From: Oscillatoriales cyanobacterium CG2_30_44_21
GTDB taxonomy: Bacteria > Cyanobacteriota > Cyanobacteriia > Pseudanabaenales > Pseudanabaenaceae
Assembly (NCBI GenBank): GCA_001873375.1
Contig: MNZA01000167.1
Coordinates: 1 to 32,985 of the forward strand
Direction: 5' to 3'
DNA length: 32,985 bases
Every line of letters begins with the position of its first letter. The first letter of the stretch is position 1. The notes beneath the pieces are model-generated. The model worked only from the letters and a program-made list of their open reading frames with translations, was not told where the DNA came from and ran no database searches. Positions 30,810 to 32,985 of the stretch are shown here, one piece after another. The position numbers and the translations under genes were made by a program.

Positions 30810-31793
30810 ATGCAAATCGAATTTGTCAATATAGATATCCTGATTTTAGTTCTGGCTGCCACCATCGACTATGTAATCGGTGATCCTGTGGAGTGGCTGC
30901 ATCCTGTGCAAGTCATGGGCTGGTTGATTTCTGGATATGTAAACTTAGTCACTGATCAACTTGTCGCCAGATTTTCGCCCCAAATCATGAAGATGCTGGG
31001 TGTGATTTTGGGAATGACGATGATCGGGGGGAGTGGCGCGATCGCTTGGTTAATCGTAATTACGGCGGCTAAGTTCAATCTTGTTTTGGCGATCGCCATT
31101 TCCAGTATTTTGCTAGCAGCTTGTTTTGCGGGGCGCAGTCTCAGGGACGCGGCTGAGTCGGTACTAAAAGTTTTGGCAACAGGCAATCTCGAAGCGGCTA
31201 GGCAAGAATTAAGCCGCTATGTGGGGCGAGATACTGACGATCTCGATGAGGTGGAGATTCTCCGTGCAGTTTTAGAAACTGTCACTGAAAATTCGATCGA
31301 TGGTGTTACTTCTCCATTGTTTTATGCCTTGGTCGGTACGGCTCTGTTTGACTTTGGCGGTGTAGCCCTGGCGATCGCGTACAAAGCAGCCAGCACCCTT
31401 GACTCAATGGTGGGCTACCATGAAGCGCCCTATACAGATTTGGGTTGGTTTAGCGCGAAGACCGATGATGTCTTGACTTGGTTGCCCTGTCGCTTGACGG
31501 TGCTGACTTTGGCGCTAGTTTCGAGGAAGTCAATCTATGTATGGAAAATTTGCGATCGCGATGCGAGGCAAGATCCTAGTCCTAACTCCGGGTGGAGTGA
31601 ATGTGTATATGCCGCGATTTTACAAGTGCAACTGGGCGGCGACAATCGTTATCGCGGATTTGTCAAGTCAAAGCCACTCTTAGGGGATGCGATTCAGGCG
31701 ATCACCCCTCTAAAAATAATTCAAGCGCTGCAACTAACTCGAATTTGTTTTTTAATTTGGTTAGGCTTAGCGATTACAGCGCTTTGCGCTTAA
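30810..31793 (+). CDS. cobD: Adenosylcobinamide-phosphate synthase (CobD/CbiB)
   Basis: 327 residues, a normal length, with several membrane helices. Family blocks are all present: DYVIGDPVEWLHPVQVMG (about 20-37), the loop ARQELSRYVGRDT, TENSIDGVTSPLFYALVG, and STLDSMVGYHEAPYTDLGWF. The enzyme joins the aminopropanol(-phosphate) arm to adenosylcobyric acid in the inner membrane, late in corrinoid synthesis. Cyanobacteria usually make pseudocobalamin by this route, which feeds MetH. The start codon lies only 3-4 bases after a family A tail. The last residues, ITALCA, and the TAA are read from a second, reverse tail, so the protein's C-terminus comes from the repeat. Confidence 0.95.
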   Translation: MQIEFVNIDILILVLAATIDYVIGDPVEWLHPVQVMGWLISGYVNLVTDQLVARFSPQIMKMLGVILGMTMIGGSGAIAWLIVITAAKFNLVLAIAISSILLAACFAGRSLRDAAESVLKVLATGNLEAARQELSRYVGRDTDDLDEVEILRAVLETVTENSIDGVTSPLFYALVGTALFDFGGVALAIAYKAASTLDSMVGYHEAPYTDLGWFSAKTDDVLTWLPCRLTVLTLALVSRKSIYVWKICDRDARQDPSPNSGWSECVYAAILQVQLGGDNRYRGFVKSKPLLGDAIQAITPLKIIQALQLTRICFLIWLGLAITALCA

Positions 31794-31848
31794 TTGAAAC
31801 CCCAAGAAAATTTTAAAAGCGGCGCTTCGCGCCGCAACGCTAAATTTT
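31774..31848 (-). repeat. Family A element, reverse, decayed stem, overlapping the end of cobD
   Basis: The tail TTACAGCGCTTTGCGCTTAA lies inside the final cobD codons and stop. It is followed by GGGG-TTTC-type spacer, arm CCAAGAAAATTTT and tip GCGGCGC-TTC-GCGCCGC (31819-31835). The far arm TAAATTTTGG still pairs in part. Confidence 0.8.
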
Positions 31849-31888
31849 GGTCTTTAATGCCTAATTTCATAGCGGGAAGGGAGTATTT

Positions 31889-32695
31889 CTAATCTTCTTC
31901 AGTGTCCTTAACCTGTGAAGGCAATCGCGAGATTACAGTATTTTGTAGTTTGCCAATACCTTCAATTTCTATATAAACGCGATCGCCGCCTTCCATTGCT
32001 CCCACACCTTCGGGAGTGCCAGTCAAGATAATATCTCCTGGTAATAAAGTCATAATCTGACTTATGTAAGAAACAATATAATCAGGCGAAAAAACCATCT
32101 CATCAATCGTGGCGGATTGAAATGGTTTTTTGACATCATTCACAAAAGTTTGAATCATCGCCGTAGGACTAATCTCTTGCACAATCCAAGGTCCCAGCGG
32201 ACAAAAAGTATCAAAACCCTTGCCGCGAGTCCATTGGCTATCGCTTCTTTGTAAGTCGCGAGCGGTCACATCATTGGCGATCGTATATCCCCAGATGCAG
32301 GCGATCGCCTGTTTTGGTAAAAGATTAAAGCAACGCTCACCAATTACTAAAGCCAATTCCCCCTCATATTCGACTCGCTTAGACTGCGGCGGTAATACAA
32401 TCTCGGCTTCAGGATCGATGATCGCGGTGGTGGGTTTAAGAAATAGAATCGGCTCTTTAGGAACCTCTCCGCCCATCTCTGCGGCGTGTGCCGAGTAATT
32501 TTTACCTACGGCGATAATTTTGCTGGGTTCGCATGGAGCCAAAAGTTGATATGTATCTGGCGCTAATAGTTCACCATTTAACTTACCTCCCAACCAAGGC
32601 GCTGTGTCTAATATTTTCACAGACTGATTTAGCTCTAGCAATCCATAGTAGGACTGTCCTTGGGAAGTTTTCACGCGAACGTATCGATCCGCCAT
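31889..32695 (-). CDS. Fumarylacetoacetate hydrolase (FAH) family protein
   Basis: 268 residues with the FAH catalytic core. The metal-binding glutamates and aspartate are in VEYEGELALVIG (about 102-113) and NDVTARDLQ (about 140-148). The C-terminal block ILTGTPEGVGAMEGGDRVYIEI is diagnostic. The N-terminal 60 residues form the small beta domain typical of bacterial members. Family activities include acylpyruvate hydrolysis, oxaloacetate decarboxylation or tautomerisation, and homoprotocatechuate-pathway isomerisation; which applies here cannot be read from sequence. There is no aromatic-degradation cluster nearby, so a housekeeping oxaloacetate/acylpyruvate role is the better guess. It is flanked on both sides by family A repeats. 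Confidence 0.88.
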   Translation of the reverse strand: MADRYVRVKTSQGQSYYGLLELNQSVKILDTAPWLGGKLNGELLAPDTYQLLAPCEPSKIIAVGKNYSAHAAEMGGEVPKEPILFLKPTTAIIDPEAEIVLPPQSKRVEYEGELALVIGERCFNLLPKQAIACIWGYTIANDVTARDLQRSDSQWTRGKGFDTFCPLGPWIVQEISPTAMIQTFVNDVKKPFQSATIDEMVFSPDYIVSYISQIMTLLPGDIILTGTPEGVGAMEGGDRVYIEIEGIGKLQNTVISRLPSQVKDTEED

Positions 32696-32717
32696 AGCAT
32701 CTTATGTGTATCTAAAT

Positions 32718-32820
32718 ATTATTGAGGCTTTGATTATTCCAGAGAAACTCTTGTGCATCGCGGCGGAGCCGCGATGCACAAGAGTTTCTCTGGATTTTAA
32801 ATAAGCTCAAAGCGCTGTAT
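32718..32820 (+). repeat. Family A element, near full length, 27-bp perfect arms
   Basis: It has the 5' block ATTATTGAGGCTTTGAT, then arms 32738-32764 and 32768-32794 (TCCAGAGAAACTCTTGTG..., loop GGA), then the tail ATTTTAAATAAGCTCAAAGC and GCTGTA. With the copy at 29434-29541 it shows the whole element: leader hairpin, long stem, tail. Confidence 0.9.
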
Positions 32821-32873
32821 TACGAGTCTGATTATATATCAAGCACTATAAACCTGAATAGCGATGCTCAACT

Positions 32874-32937
32874 AATACCCAACAAAAAAATGGCGTAGCC
32901 ATTTTTTTGTTGGAAAACCCATACTAGGTTTGCTTCT
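32874..32937 (+). repeat. Family B element, third copy
   Basis: AATACCC, then a perfect 16-bp hairpin (arms 32879-32894 and 32898-32913, loop GTA), then GAAAACCCATACTAGG. The stem CCAACAAAAAAATGGC differs from the copy at 10414 at several positions, each compensated on the other arm. The right end is not recognisable before the window ends. Confidence 0.75.
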
Positions 32938-32985
32938 CAACTCACAAAAACTATATTCATACTACTAAAAACCAATAAGCGAGTG

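Overview
The window is chromosomal DNA from a cyanobacterium, probably a Pseudanabaena-like filamentous form; this placement is an inference. The support is the very frequent HIP1 octamer GCGATCGC, a 50-residue high-light-inducible protein, menD in a phylloquinone-type setting, a folate/biopterin transporter, Uma2 and DUF29 proteins, and a kinase fused to a formylglycine-generating-enzyme-like domain. No rRNA, tRNA or CRISPR array was seen.

Layout. 1-970: the 5' end of an IS630-type transposase running off the left edge, then hli with its own promoter, a possible HLR1 site and a terminator. 972-6740: DUF362 protein overlapping a CheY-like regulator, a TPR lipoprotein-like or secreted protein, a folate/biopterin transporter, a VOC protein, a tnpB remnant and a VanY-type carboxypeptidase. 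6742-14790: metH, an ABC exporter, and an overlapping menD-maf pair. 14902-18535: a Uma2 protein and an arsenic locus (arsR, divergent gap3, then arsJ) that would turn arsenate into 1-arseno-3-phosphoglycerate and export it. 18536-19907: two small toxin-antitoxin-like pairs flanked by 72-base direct repeats. 19953-25342: kinase-FGE fusion, DUF29, a divergent ketosynthase, and a membrane-anchored Big_5/beta-propeller-like protein. 25611-32695: a CbiO-like ATPase, Uma2, a GT4 glycosyltransferase carrying a repeat-derived insert, an orphan VMAP-type HTH protein, a phosphotransferase, cobD and an FAH-family hydrolase. MetH, CobD and possibly CbiO share a cobamide theme, but they are scattered rather than in one operon.

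The most unusual feature is a dense set of small hairpin repeats between the genes. Family A has a long central stem, often 24-28 bp and perfectly paired, with a GC-NNN-GC tip, followed by a tail ending AGCGCnnnGCGCTGTAA. The stem sequence differs from copy to copy but stays complementary. Some hairpins extend into gene ends, one tail supplies the stop codon of cobD, and one pair of copies forms a 186-bp unit with perfect 18-bp terminal inverted repeats. Family B is a second element of about 85-105 bp with ATACC(C)AA/TTGG(G)TAT ends and also with compensated stems. These repeats, rather than any single gene, are the best candidate here for something undescribed.
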